Shown here piece after piece: positions 41,727 to 53,216 of a stretch of DNA of 64,000 nt (within the stretch, counting starts at the first letter, position 1; each line of letters starts with the position of its first letter). The DNA lies in NCBI GenBank assembly GCA_051294375.1, contig CM119265.1, positions 28,022,665 through 28,086,664 of the forward strand, given 5' to 3'. Source of the stretch: Paraspadella gotoi. Taxonomy: Eukaryota > Chaetognatha. The notes beneath the pieces were generated by a model that had not been told where the DNA came from, made no database searches, and was given only the letters and a program-made list of their open reading frames with translations. The translations under genes were made by a program, and so were the position numbers.

Positions 41727-42845
41727 ATGTCGCTTAACGTTCCAGGAGTCACGACGCGCGGCCAATCCCGGGCGACCCATCCTCCACAACCCCGCCTGCC
41801 GTCTCCACGCCTGGGGGAGGAAGAGGTCCCGGTGTCTCAAGTTGGCCGTCAATCAACGCCGACCTCAGCTGAACCGACCCAACTCTTTCAGTTTCCAGCT
41901 CCGGCCCGTTTTTTCAACAATCATCCGGCGATGGCCGAAGCCCCGCCGACCCAAACGGAGATGGATTCCCTCCGCTCCGCCCTCGACGCTGCTCTCGCCG
42001 CCGCCGAGGCCGCTCGTAACGCCTTAGCACGCAGCGAAAAACCCAAAAAACCCGAACTGCCGTCCTTCGATAAGAACAATATCGAAATTTGGATCAGAAG
42101 AGTCGAGTCAGCATATACAAGATCCAGAATCACGACTCCCAAAGACAAGTTCGCTTTTCTCGAGTCCAAGATAGCCGTCGACGTAAATCCAAAGATCAAC
42201 GCCTTTTTATTCGGTGAACCAACTGAAGAAAACTGGGCGGATTTCATTGATTACTTGAAGACCGAGTATGGTTTGACCAAACGTCGACAGGCCGAGATAC
42301 TACTGGATGCTAAAATAGGACGAGACGGCCTCAAGCCATCCCAACAGCTCGCCAGGATGGTCGAGCGTTCTCCAACAGTGACCGTGGATGACATTCGAAA
42401 GGAGCTGATTATCCGCAGCCTCCCCTTGGACATTCGTGCCAACTTAATCGATCGCGCCGATGAATTAACGGCGTCTCAATTTTCCGAGCTGGCCGACAAA
42501 CATTTTGACGCCGAGGGAAGGCCACTCTGCAAGTCCACGGCGCCCATAGTCAATGTCGTTGATGCGGAACTCGACGATTCTTTAACTGACGAAGAAAATC
42601 AAACGGCGATCAACGCCGTCAATCGACGCCGCGACCAAAACCGCTCGGCGCCGCCGAGGCATTCCAACTTCTCAAAGCAGGGCCAACCAAAGGCGCCGAC
42701 ACCGCCAGCCTCCGGATTAAAGCAAGTTTGCTTTTTTCATTTAAAGTATGGCGATGCTGCTCGACGTTGCCAACGCGGATGCGCCCGCTACGGAGAAAAA
42801 CGCGCCGATAATGCGGGAAACGCCTCGGCGAGCCGGCGCCGGTGA
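41727..42845 (+). CDS. gag: Gypsy Gag
   Basis: 372 residues from ATG 41,727 to TGA 42,843. A Pro-rich N-terminus is followed by an Ala-rich helix and then a DUF7041-like capsid region: PSFDKNNIEIWIRRVESAY, FLESKIAVDV and KTEYGLTKRRQAEILLDAK (about residues 110-200). Near the C-terminus is a CFFHLKYGDAARRCQRGC knuckle. This Gag type is common in arthropod Gypsy elements. The C-terminal knuckle overlaps the start of pol in the -1 frame. The gag frame itself is uninterrupted, in contrast to the nearby DUF229 copies. Confidence 0.85.
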   Translation: MSLNVPGVTTRGQSRATHPPQPRLPSPRLGEEEVPVSQVGRQSTPTSAEPTQLFQFPAPARFFNNHPAMAEAPPTQTEMDSLRSALDAALAAAEAARNALARSEKPKKPELPSFDKNNIEIWIRRVESAYTRSRITTPKDKFAFLESKIAVDVNPKINAFLFGEPTEENWADFIDYLKTEYGLTKRRQAEILLDAKIGRDGLKPSQQLARMVERSPTVTVDDIRKELIIRSLPLDIRANLIDRADELTASQFSELADKHFDAEGRPLCKSTAPIVNVVDAELDDSLTDEENQTAINAVNRRRDQNRSAPPRHSNFSKQGQPKAPTPPASGLKQVCFFHLKYGDAARRCQRGCARYGEKRADNAGNASASRRR

Positions 42846-43014
42846 ACGCCGTGCCTCGCCAAAACGGAAATTCGCCGATGAAATCGAATTTGCTTCACGT
42901 CGTCGACGCCAGCGACGGCCGCGCATGGCTGGTCGACGGCGGCGCCCTGCTTTCTCTTGTTCCTCCGACGCCGCAACAGCGCGCCGCTGGACCAGCAGGC
43001 CCCCAATTACAGGC
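42812..43014 (+). CDS. pol: Gypsy Pol, protease start only, cut by gap
   Basis: Open in the -1 frame relative to gag. It contains LLHVVDASDGRAWLVDGGA, the retropepsin active-site region, then LLSLVPPT. The usual D-T/S-G-A motif reads D-G-G-A (42,935-42,946), so the active-site Ser/Thr is replaced by Gly. The frame runs into the 100-N gap at 43,015; RT and integrase are missing from this contig. Confidence 0.7.
42815..42860 (+). promoter_or_regulatory. -1 ribosomal frameshift signal GGGAAAC with stem-loop
   Basis: The in-frame codons are GCG GGA AAC, giving heptamer G-GGA-AAC at 42,815-42,821. The -1 frame has a stop (TAA) at 42,809-42,811 and is open afterwards through the protease. Five nucleotides downstream, GGCGAG (42,827-42,832) pairs with CTCGCC (42,855-42,860), and inner GGCG can pair with CGCC. 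All three parts of a standard -1 signal are therefore present. Confidence 0.75.
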
Positions 43015-43114
43015 NNNNNNNNNNNNNNNNNNNNNNNNNNNNNNNNNNNNNNNNNNNNNNNNNNNNNNNNNNNNNNNNNNNNNNNNNNNNNNNNNNNNNN
43101 NNNNNNNNNNNNNN
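43015..43114. other. 100-N scaffold gap
   Basis: Exactly 100 Ns between the Gypsy contig and block B. Confidence 0.95.
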
Positions 43115-43189
43115 TTTGTCTACTCTATTCTTCAATCTTTCTTCTCTATTTTCTCGATTCTCTCTCCTGTCTATTCTCCGTTTTCTTTC

Positions 43190-43912
43190 TGTAGAGAGAT
43201 TGGCGTGGTTTATTCTCTTCATTTACATCNNNNNNNNNNNNNNNNNNNNNNNNNNNNNNNNNNNNNNNNNNNNNNNNNNNNNNNNNNNNNNNNNNNNNNN
43301 NNNNNNNNNNNNNNNNNNNNNNNNNNNNNNNNNNNNNNNNNNNNNNNNNNNNNNNNNNNNNNNNNNNNNNNNNNNNNNNNNNNNNNNNNNNNNNNNNNNN
43401 NNNNNNNNNNNNNNNNNNNNNNNNNNNNNNNNNNNNNNNNNNNNNNNNNNNNNNNNNNNNNNNNNNNNNNNNNNNNNNNNNNNNNNNNNNNNNNNNNNNN
43501 NNNNNNNNNNNNNNNNNNNNNNNNNNNNNNNNNNNNNNNNNNNNNNNNNNNNNNNNNNNNNNNNNNNNNNNNNNNNNNNNNNNNNNNNNNNNNNNNNNNN
43601 NNNNNNNNNNNNNNNNNNNNNNNNNNNNNNNNNNNNNNNNNNNNNNNNNNNNNNNNNNNNNNNNNNNNNNNNNNNNNNNNNNGTCTTGGTGACCTTGTCG
43701 ACCACGGCCCACGTCGCCCCATTAGGCGTCGACGGGCTCTTCTTCCCAAGACGGCGGCCGGCCGTAGGAGACGTCCGCGAGCAGATGTCCGGCAGGGCCG
43801 CGCCACTTCCGGCGAAGACGACGAGGGACGCGTACGTCAGTCTCTTTACGTTGGAGCAAGACGGGGAGGAGGACGGAGAGACGACCCCCACGTAGGGCTA
43901 ACAGCCTTTACA
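43190..43912 (+). repeat. single Pao LTR with internal gap
   Basis: Left end 43,190-43,229 and right end 43,683-43,912 match the outer and inner parts of the Pao LTR, with N gap 43,230-43,682 between them. The flanks equal the left and right flanks of the full element in copy A. The gap (453 Ns) is near the expected missing 324 bp, so a solo LTR is the simplest reading, but a full element collapsed by the gap is not excluded. Confidence 0.7.
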
Positions 43913-44094
43913 CCTTTCTTCTCTTATTTTTATTTCTCATTCACTATTCCGAGTCTTCTTTCTTCTCTATTCTCTATTTTCTCTTTCCTATTCCAGAATC
44001 TACGGCTACCTCTCTATTCCACTTTCTTCAAACTCGAAAACAAAAAGATGCAAATTTTGAAAACTTGAAGAGGAAAACAAACAAAAGAAAATGA

Positions 44095-44292
44095 CTAAAG
44101 CGATGACGATGACAAAAAGGATGATGAAAATAATGACATGACAGTGACGACGACCGACAGCGACGACGGTGATAGCGATGACGATGACAGAGACGACGAT
44201 GACAGCGACGACGGTGATAGCGATGACGATGACAGCGACGACGATACAGAGACGACGATGATAGCGATGACGATGACAGGAATGTGGAGGAA
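44095..44292 (+). repeat. acidic-codon repeat, copy B
   Basis: Counterpart of 24,590-24,795, with several one-base losses that break the Asp/Ser frame. Confidence 0.6.
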
Positions 44293-44419
44293 ACACGAAA
44301 TATCACTGTTTTAAAAACGATGGGAAACTTAATGACATAAACGACAAAGATGATGACAATGATAATTCGAAAGACGGCGAGAAAAAAATATCGCAATGAT
44401 GGCAATAATGAAGTTCTGA

Positions 44420-44453
<34 letters not shown>

Positions 44454-45060
44454 CAGAAACGAAAATGACGAAGATATAATGAAGGAATAATGAGGAATGA
44501 TGAAAATTAAAAGAAAGACCATGAGTAAAATGATAATGATGACGATGACGATGACAACGAAAACAACAACAACGACGAGACACCTCCCCTAAAAAAAACG
44601 AATTTCTAACGAAATTTAAATTTTCCTTTCAAAATTATTTCGTTCAAAGGAGCAGAAAAGAGTTTAAATTTGAAGAGTAGAGCTGATTTAAGGAGCTTAA
44701 TAATGTTGAGGAGTTAAAGAGAGGAGTTTTTTTTAATTTAAAATGTGTCAAGATTGAATGAAGGAGTCAACCGAAATGGATTCACGTGAATAAGAAATTC
44801 ACTTAATCAAATTCAATAAAAAATTGTTAAGTAAATGAGTTGTATGAAAAAATAAATATATGAAAAGGTGGCCGGTGAAATATGAAATACTTACGAATAA
44901 GTTTGGTTTGTCGAAAATATTCAAAGAATCTTTTTCCACCGAAAATGAAAAAAAAAGAAAATAATTTATTTTTTCTTTTTGTGCTGATCAAAAAAAAAAT
45001 GGGGGCATCGAGTGAAACCATCACCGGCGCCAAAAAGTGTGAAGATTCACAAAGAAGGAA

Positions 45061-45073
45061 GATGCAAATTGAA

Positions 45074-45139
<66 letters not shown>
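45061..45139. repeat. (GA)n array, about 65 bp
   Basis: Length differs from the matching array in copy A (25,570-25,604), a clear length polymorphism. The rest of 44,293-45,745 shows no gene. Confidence 0.9.
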
Positions 45140-45143
<4 letters not shown>

Positions 45144-45749
45144 AAGAACGTGCATGTCATTGTGAATGCCGTCTTTAGGACGAAACAAATTCGGGTCTTT
45201 TTGAAAATGTTGTTGTTGTCGTTGTTGTTTTTTGTTTTTTCTGTTCTGGTTCTGAAGACGATTTAAAAAAGAAAAAGCATAAAAATAAAGAAAGAAAAAA
45301 CTGTATACAATACGTCGGTATCAAGAATTAACGTCTTAGAATAGTAATAAATAAAAAAAATTTAAAAAATGAAAGAATTCATTCGGGGTCTCAGAAATTG
45401 TCGAATTCCTCAGATCAAACAAAAATTCTTTATCTATTTATGTCTTCTAATGTTTTTTTCCTTGTTAATGCAAAGTTTTTACGTCGCGATAAAACGAGGT
45501 ATTTACTCGATTTAAATTTTGATTAATACCAGCGATTAGTTATGATAGTTTTTAAATTAAGTAAGGTTAAACTGATATGACATTGAGCGAAGTTCAATAG
45601 CTGAAATTACAAAAAAAAAACATCGTTAGTTTGCTTGAGGGAACCTGACATTTTATGACGTTGTAAGAAAGTTTGTGTATAATCTAATTTGTATAATTAG
45701 TGTCATATCATCAACTTATCTCTAGACACGAAAATAATCTCACAAACCC

Positions 45750-48700
45750 CGGGATGTCTCATTCTCGACAAAGACCCTTTCGACTCTTCAATCCTTCAAT
45801 TCGAAAAAGGCGCCCAAAATCCCAGGACGTGCAATCCGAAGAAGGAACCCCCCCTCTTTCTCACGAACGACAATATCTTTTGGGCAAAGAAGTCGGCGGC
45901 GCAAAGAGTGGGCCTCAGAAATTGCTTCTACGTCGTTTTGGCGCAGGTTTAATGATGTAATATTACTTCTTATAATATTAATAATAATGCTAATGATGAG
46001 ACAGTGATAATTGTTATGTGTTAGTGACAGAAGCGTTCAATATAAGCAGTCCCTGAGCTTCGGATCAGGTTGTAACACTGAGTTACAGGCGGGATAAGCG
46101 CCCCGTCCCTCTTAACTGCTAGGCGGCCACCGGGCAAGAACCCCAGACCTTTGGGTTGGGAGGCGAATGACTTGCCTCCGGCACCAATGGCAGCTGATGA
46201 ACGGTTGTTGGATTTTAGTCCACCATACTAACGACCAAAATAAAGATTATCCATTCAATTCAATAAATAAGCTATCTTGCCCCTGACCTTGGACAGGCTA
46301 GCTTCGGGTCATTATCATTATAATAGTTCACTATATCAACGTCTCCTCTCCATGAACCTAATGGTCCAGGGTTCTAGGCCTGGTCGAAACATTCCTTTCC
46401 TAAGATCGACGGGCTGGTTAAACCACCGGTAGCTAGCCTACAGCCAGGTCCATAGTTGCTCAAATCGAGGCAACTAACCAGAAAAACTTTCAGACAGTGG
46501 GTACACTAAGTGTTAAGGCTAACCCACACCGTCCGCGAGGCCTGGTGACCCTTTTTTTCCTTTTGGGTCACTTCACAGGGACGGAACGCGAGTGACCCGG
46601 TTTCATTCCCGATCGGCTTACGCGTCGAGGTCAATTCTTCGATGGTCGCCGTTCATTGCGTGAGGAACGGCATGGAGAATATCTCCCGATCGGTTAACGT
46701 GACTTTCATGTTGTGGTTGAAATATCGAGATCCCGAATTGGCTGAGAAGAAGGAAAGGGCAAAGGTGAGGTTCTTGGGGCGAAGGGAAAAGGGTCAGGGT
46801 AAGTATTTTATAAAAGACAAACTTTAATCATTTAATTATTAGTTTTTAGATTAAACGATTAGAATTAATTTGCACTGATGAAGGAAAACATATTAACCGA
46901 AAAATGTACGTTTTATCTTCTCTGAAAATAAAACAAATTCGTTGTCTGTCAACGAAACAAATATTTTCATTTAATTTTAATTCAAAACTGAACGAAACGA
47001 TAAGCACGGAAGAGCAATGTCTACCAAATTAAACACACTTGTTAGAATTATGTAAACTTATATATTTATATATATCCTATAATTTAAACTAGTTTTCTTT
47101 TTTTTTTTCTTTTCAAATCAAGAGGGCGCGCGCGATTGAACGCAACGGATCGATTCCGCGGTCTCCTCCTTTCAACATCCACTTCATTTTCTTCGACGGA
47201 GTTTCTCGACTCAATTCCATTCGTTATCTCAAAGACACGCGTCGTCTGCTAAAGGAATTCGGAGCCATAGAGTTCCTCGGCTACACTAAAGTGGCCCCGG
47301 CTACACTAGCTAACGTAGCTCCACTTTTGACGGGCAGTCCTCATAAGGGAGGCGGACATTTCGACGTGAGAGAAATGTCGGGAGTAGGGGGAAAATTTTG
47401 ATGTGAAAAAAAGACCGTTTAAATATTTAGGATGTTATAGATTCTGGCCAAATTATGATAGATCTAGTCGAATTTGCAAAGTTTTAGACAGATTCTTACA
47501 AATTTTGATACGTTTAGACAAATTCGAATATATTTAGTCATATTTAGGCATTGACGCATTTACGATGGATATGGGCAGTGATTTTGATTTGGGTATTTTC
47601 AACAATGAAATTGAAACCTAAATAACTATTATTTCTTTTTCCCACTGATAAATATGAAACACTCTTTCTTTAAAAAAAACGGTTGGCTTTAGTTTTCTTC
47701 TCCTTATAATATAGAACTCACTGGGTGAATTTCTATGCTTTCAAAATACGGTAAGACATGATTTCTTTTTCCGACAATCATTCTAATTACGGTATCTGAC
47801 ATAACTAAGATGAAACTAAAACGATTTTTTATGGTAAGGGGAACTTTTAAAGATTAAATTGCTCGTCAGATCTATCGCGTTTTTTAGATATACTACTGCT
47901 AAGGCAAAACAATGGCACAGTATATTTTAAAACTGTTTTCCTTTTTTTATCCACTATTTTTTTCTCTCTTGAACCTTCTCTCTGTCTCTTTCTTTTCTCT
48001 CTTTCTCTCTGTCTTTCTCTCCCTTTCTCATACTTTTCTGTCCTCATATTTCTCTGTGTCATCCCTTCTTTTCTTCCTTAACCTTTATTTCCCTTCCTCT
48101 CAATCTCTGTTTTTCTCTCCCTCTCTGATTCTCTTTCCTCCCTGTTTCTTATCTTTTCTTTCTCTCATTTGTTCTCGTTTCCCCCCTCTCCCCATATATT
48201 AATTTCTTTCCACTCTTTCTCCCTCTCCCTTCAATTTTTTTCACCCATTCTCTCTCTTCTCTCATCTTTTTCTCATTCTCACAATGTAAGGAAAAAAAAT
48301 CTAGGGTAGTGTATGATTTTAGCGGAAGTTTGGTTGCAGATTTAAAAAATCGACAGATTTTTGCGGAATTTTTTTCCGCAAAAACCTGTCGATTGAGAGA
48401 AATTAATCTGGCTGACGCTTCCCCTTTCAATAAAAGAAGGCGGTTTTTTTTTAATTGGTCAACTTTAGTATGTTTCTCAGCTATTAAAACTATAAAATAA
48501 GTCAAAAACCGAGTTTTAGTTCAAATAAAACGCACCTCACAAATCCTCACAAATTAAAAGTAGGCTTAAAAATTTTTTTCAGCTAAAGTATTAAATATTT
48601 TGCCCTAATTTTTTAGATACCAGAAGCAACGGACAATGGGGAATATTTGATTAGAATTGTGGACATTTTGAAGTATTTTCGTTTAACAAATTGTAATAAA

Positions 48701-49207
48701 ATGTAAAAATGTAAGTTTTTGACTAGTCAATTTAAAAAATAATTCATAGGCAAACAATAGATGATTAACATCAAATGAACCAACTCAGAGGTCAAGAAGA
48801 TAAGAAGGACCCGAAAGCCAGAGTAAAAAAATTTTCTTCAATGATCTTGGCATTCAAAATCTCAAGACAAAAGTCAAAATGGACAAAAATGGACATAATT
48901 TTTTTTATTAAAAGTAGCAAAAATGTCATTGATTCTTAATTAGAAATGCAGCAGAGGATTTCAATTAATCCGTAGTCTAGCCAACTTTGTCTTAGAGTTA
49001 AAATTTTAATCATTTTTGTTGGTAATATTCTAACAATATTGAAAAAGGTGGTTTTTTTTGCTAAATTCCTAGATAGAAATCACTGCTTATGATTTTCTTA
49101 AATGTTGATAATTCTTAACTTAGTTTTCTTTATAAAATAAGTGAATATATATTTTTAAATATAATTAGGATCTATGTTAAATATTTTCAATCTCTCACAC
49201 CTTTTTC

Positions 49208-49248
<41 letters not shown>

Positions 49249-51210
49249 TTTTCAGGAAGCGGTCTGGTTCGACGCGGCCACCCACGGTTCTGGTCACTCG
49301 CCAGCGACGATTGGGCCCTCGGTCCCAACGCAATTTCGACTTTCACACCAACGACTACGATTGGGCGCCACTCCTGCGTCAAAAATACTCCTACCTCAGC
49401 TGTTGCGACGAAGGCAAGCTTTTCGGCGCTCGACTGTGGGAATGGTTCGAGAACGTCCTCGCCATTCACAGAGGGCGCGACGATAGGTTGTTCTCTTTCG
49501 TCTTCGCTTGCCTTTGGGCGCACGATCGGCACGAACAGCTGGTGACTCGGGNNNNNNNNNNNNNNNNNNNNNNNNNGAGGCATCAAAACCTCTATTAAAA
49601 ATAAAAATCGTTAATAAAACTATTATTTCTTTTTTTCCCACTGATAAATATGAAACACTCTTCTTTTAAAAAAAACGGTTGGCTTTAGTTTTCTTCTCCT
49701 TATAATATAGAACTCACTGGGTGAATTTCTATGCTTTCAAAATACGGTAAGACATGATTTCTTTTCCGACAATCATTCTAATTACGGTATCTGACATAAC
49801 TAAGATGAAACTAAAACGATTTTTTATTGTGAAGGGAACTTTTAAAGATTAAATTGCTCGTCAGATCTATCGCGTTTTTTAGATATACTACTGCAAGGCA
49901 AAACAATGGCACAGTATATTTTAAAACTGTTTTCCTTTTTTTATCCACTATTTTTTTTCTCTTGAACCTTCTCTCTGTCTCTTTCTTTTTCTCTCTTTCT
50001 CTCTGTCTTTCTCTCCCTTTCTCATACTTTTCTGTCCTCATATTTCTCTGTGTCATCCCTTCTTTTCTTCCTTAACCTTTATTTCCCTTCCTCTCAATCT
50101 CTGTTTTTCTCTCCCTCTCTGATTCTCTTTCCTCCCTGTTTCTTATCTTTTCTTTTCTCTCAATTGTTCTCGTTTCCCCCCTCTCCCCATATATTAATTT
50201 CTTTCCACTCTTTCTCCCTCTCCCTTCATTTTTTTCACCATTCTCTCTCTTCTCTCATCTTTTTCTCATTCTCACAATGTAAGAAAAAAAATCTAGGGTA
50301 GTGTATGATTTTAGCGGAAGTTTGGTTGCAGATTTAAAAAATCGACAGATTTTTGCGGAAATTTTTTCCGCAAAAACCTGTCGATTGAGAGAAATTAATC
50401 TGCTGACGCTTCCCCTTTCAATAAAAGAAGGCGGTTTTTTTTAATTGGTCAACTTTAGTATGTTTCTCAGCTATTAAAACTATAAAATAAGTCAAAAACC
50501 GAGTTTTAGTTCAAATAAAACGCACCTCACAAATCCTCACAAATTAAAATAGAGCTTTAAAATTTTTTTTCAGCTAAAGTATTAAATATTTTGCCCTAAT
50601 TTTTTAGATACCAGAAGCACGGACAATGGGGAATATTTGATTAGAATTGTGGACATTTTGAAGTATTTCGTTTAACAAATTGTAATAAAATGTAAAAATG
50701 TAAGTTTTTGACTAGTCAATTTAAAAATAATTCATAGGCAAACAATAGATGATTAACATCAAATGAACCAACTCAGAGGTCAAGAAGATAAGAAGGACCC
50801 GAAAGCCAGAGTAAAAAAATTTTCTTCAATGATCTTGGCATTCAAATCTCAAGACAAAAGTCAAAATGGACAAAAATGGACATAATTTTTTTTATTAAAG
50901 TAGCAAAAATGTCATTGATTCTTAATTAGAAAATGCAGCAGAGGATTTCAATTAATCCTAGTCTAGCCAACTTTGTCTTAGAGTTAAAATTTAATCATTT
51001 TTGTTGGTAATATTCTAACAATATTGAAAAAGGTGGTTTTTTTTGCTAAATTCCTAGATAGAAATCACTGCTTATGATTTTCTTAAATGTTGATAATTCT
51101 TAACTTAGTTTTCTTTATTAAAATTAAGTGAATATATATTTTTAAATATAATTAGGATCTATGTTAAATATTTTCAATCTCTCACACCTTTTTCACTCTC
51201 TCTCTCTCTC

Positions 51211-51252
<42 letters not shown>

Positions 51253-52810
51253 TTTCAGGAAGCGGTCTGGTTCGACGTCGGCCACCCACGGGTTCTGGTC
51301 ACTCGCCAGCGACGATTGGGCCCTCGGTCCCAACGCAATTTCGACTTTCACACCAACGACTACGATTGGGCGCCACTCCTGCGTCAAAAATACTCCTACC
51401 TCAGCTGGTGCGACGAAGGCAAGCTTTTCGGCGCTCGACTGTGGGAATGGTTCGAGAACGTCCTCGCCATTCACAGAGGGCGCGACGATAGGTTTGTCTC
51501 TTTTCGTCTTCGCTTGCCTTTGGGCGCACGATCGGCACGAACAGCTGGTGACTCTGGGTGGAGTGGAGAGTGATAGATCAAAGAGCGGATTGAAAAATAT
51601 TATTAATAAAATATTTTTTTTAATTAAAATTATAATTTTTTATCTTTAAATAGTTAGAGAAAACAAAGTTTGTTTGTTTGATAACAACGATTTTTATTTA
51701 CATTGGACATGTTTCGGCTCTTGCTTTAAGCCTTCATCAACGCTGATATAATGTCTGCACAAACAATCTTTAAATAATATTTAAAATTTTTTAATATTTA
51801 TCGCAGGAGATTCAACGTCACCAAAGAGAAATCAAATATAAACCAAAACCAGAATCATAATAGGATCAGAGGATCGAATAAAATCGACAGATTTTGGATC
51901 ATTGGATCATGATTGGTCGAGGAGAGAATTGCATCACCAATCACTCTTGCCTCTGATCCTCTTTTCTAGATATAAATAGACCTAGCTTTCTTTAGTTTTA
52001 GTAAAATTGATCTGGACTCCTGCGTGTGTCTCACCGTCACTGTTATTATTTTCAGAATAAATCACGTTTGATTTCGTCTTAAAAATCCATTAGTTTTTTG
52101 TTCAATGTGGTGACAGTATTTCTGGGCAAGACTAACCATTTAAGTATTTTTTTTTATATTTTAATTTTTTTTAAAAAATCTATTTCTTTAATTACTCAAA
52201 TCAAAAAAGATTTATATTATTTTTTTAAAAATAATTTAAACTATAATGTCTCATTCCTCACTCCGCCCTCCTATCCAGGTCACCGCCGACGAGCCGACCT
52301 CATCACTTCTCAGGCGAATGAATTCTCGCGGCGACTTGGACGATTCCGTCCTCTTCGTCATGTCCGATCACGGACCTCGATTCGGTGACATCTGCACCAC
52401 GCCCCTCGGACGCTACGAGCAGCGCCACCCTTTCTTCTTTCTCCTTTTTCCCCCATGGTTCCAGAAACGATTTCCCGAACTGGTCGCCAACGCGTGGATC
52501 GATTCTCAACGACTAACGACGCCTTACGACGTCCACGAAACGTTGCTCCACTTGCTGCACATCCAGACCAACTCGACGCCTTGGACGGCCCGTTCCAGCT
52601 TCGCTCGATCTCTGATGACCGAGATTTCCGGCAACCGGACCTGCGAAGACGCGAGGGTGCCGGATCAGTTCTGCGGTTGCCGGACGCCGACTCCGTTGAA
52701 GCCGAATTCGAGAGAAGCGATTAGAGTGGCCAATGCTGTTGTGAAGTCCATCAATGATGAATTGAGGTATGGGTCGGAGAATAAAGATGAGGGGGACTAT
52801 GACGGGGCAA

Positions 52811-52851
<41 letters not shown>

Positions 52852-53216
52852 ATTAGTGAGCAGGCCTCGTATTGTTAATATTATTTATTTATTTTAATAA
52901 TTCTCACCTCCAACAGGCCTCAGTTCAACTTTTGCGCGGAATTAAATTTAGAAAGAGTGATGAACGCGGATCTATACGAGATGGCGAAGGGAAAAAAGTT
53001 GTGGGCGGTGTCCCTCGTCTTGAGCCCAGAGTCAGCCGTGGTCACGGGTCTGGCGCGGCTCAAAGAGAAGGTGAGTCTTCGACGACGACGACGAATTCTA
53101 TGTTAGTTTTCTGGGATTCAGAACGAATCGATTCTTGTGGAAAATGCCGGAAGTTGCATCAAGGCATTATGAATTTAAGCAAAGCGTTTATGGAGCATGT
53201 GGCGTTTTGCGCATAA
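45750..53216 (+). CDS. DUF229 family protein (alkaline phosphatase/sulfatase-like), multi-exon
   Basis: Exons seen: (1) 45,750-45,960, FLTNDN and the Cys-containing N-terminal region; (2) about 46,550-46,797, ending at a GTAAGT donor; (3) 47,125-47,400; (4) 51,259-51,558, duplicated at 49,256-49,551; (5) 52,279-52,811; (6) 52,917-53,070, donor GTGAGT; (7) 53,122-53,216, ending in a Cys-rich tail and TAA. Key matches: FFDGVSRLNSIRYLKDTRR then KEFGAIEFLGYTKVAPAT (exon 3); CDEGKLFGARLWEWFENVL then LWAHD (exon 4); VLFVMSDHGPRFGD then TPYDVHETLLHLL (exon 5); FCAELNLERV (exon 6). SDHGPRFG is the metal-binding motif of the superfamily. The family is animal-specific, extracellular or lumenal, and without an agreed substrate. 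The 5' exon with a signal peptide is not identified. A few indels shift frames within exons 1, 2 and 4. Confidence 0.85.
47125..47400 (+). CDS. DUF229 exon 3
   Basis: Encodes the highly conserved core that opens IHFIFFDGVSRLNSI and runs to LLTGSPHKGGG. Asp in FDGVSR is the expected first metal ligand region, and the Thr in KVAPATLANV sits where DUF229 proteins have their nucleophile-like T/S. Copy A (28,345-28,660) and the inverted copy (58,080-58,310, minus) carry the same exon with frameshifts. Confidence 0.8.
49215..49255 (+). repeat. (CT)n microsatellite acting as the pyrimidine tract of exon 4
   Basis: The CT array ends within 12 nt of the acceptor AG of exon 4. The second copy (51,196-51,250) and copy A (29,006-29,036) have the array at the same position but with different lengths. 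Confidence 0.75.
49256..49551 (+). CDS. DUF229 exon 4, first (probably artefactual) copy
   Basis: Acceptor ccttttcag|GAAGCGG directly after a (CT)n array, then the CDEGKLFG...AHD region; CCDEGK here versus WCDEGK in the second copy. Runs into the 25-N gap. A gene with two exon 4 copies would duplicate the mid-domain, which the family does not do. Confidence 0.6.
51655..52140 (-). mobile_element. intronic insertion with hammerhead-like core, copy B
   Basis: Lies between exons 4 and 5. On the minus strand, TTGATGA, then GGCT...AGCC able to pair as stem II, then GAAACATGTC (about 51,706-51,740). A canonical hammerhead needs CTGATGA; here the C is T, so activity is doubtful. ACATT and AATGT on either side could form part of stem I. 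Confidence 0.45.
52279..52811 (+). CDS. DUF229 exon 5, metal-binding domain
   Basis: Acceptor ctatccag|GTC. Reads through SDHGPRFG (about 52,360-52,385), RYEQRHPFFFLLFPPWF, and TPYDVHETLLHLLHIQTNS, to a Cys-containing segment near 52,640-52,680. Uninterrupted for about 530 nt, the cleanest exon of the gene. A (CT)n array follows directly after the probable donor. Confidence 0.85.

Larger units (their letters stand above)
47625..51558 (+). repeat. 1.95-kb direct duplication across a 25-N gap
   Basis: 47,625-49,551 and 49,613-51,558 match almost base for base, including intron 3 sequence, the CT array and exon 4. A 25-N gap (49,552-49,576) ends the first copy. Copy A and the inverted copy have only one exon 4. 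This looks like two contig ends that overlap but were joined without merging. Confidence 0.8.
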
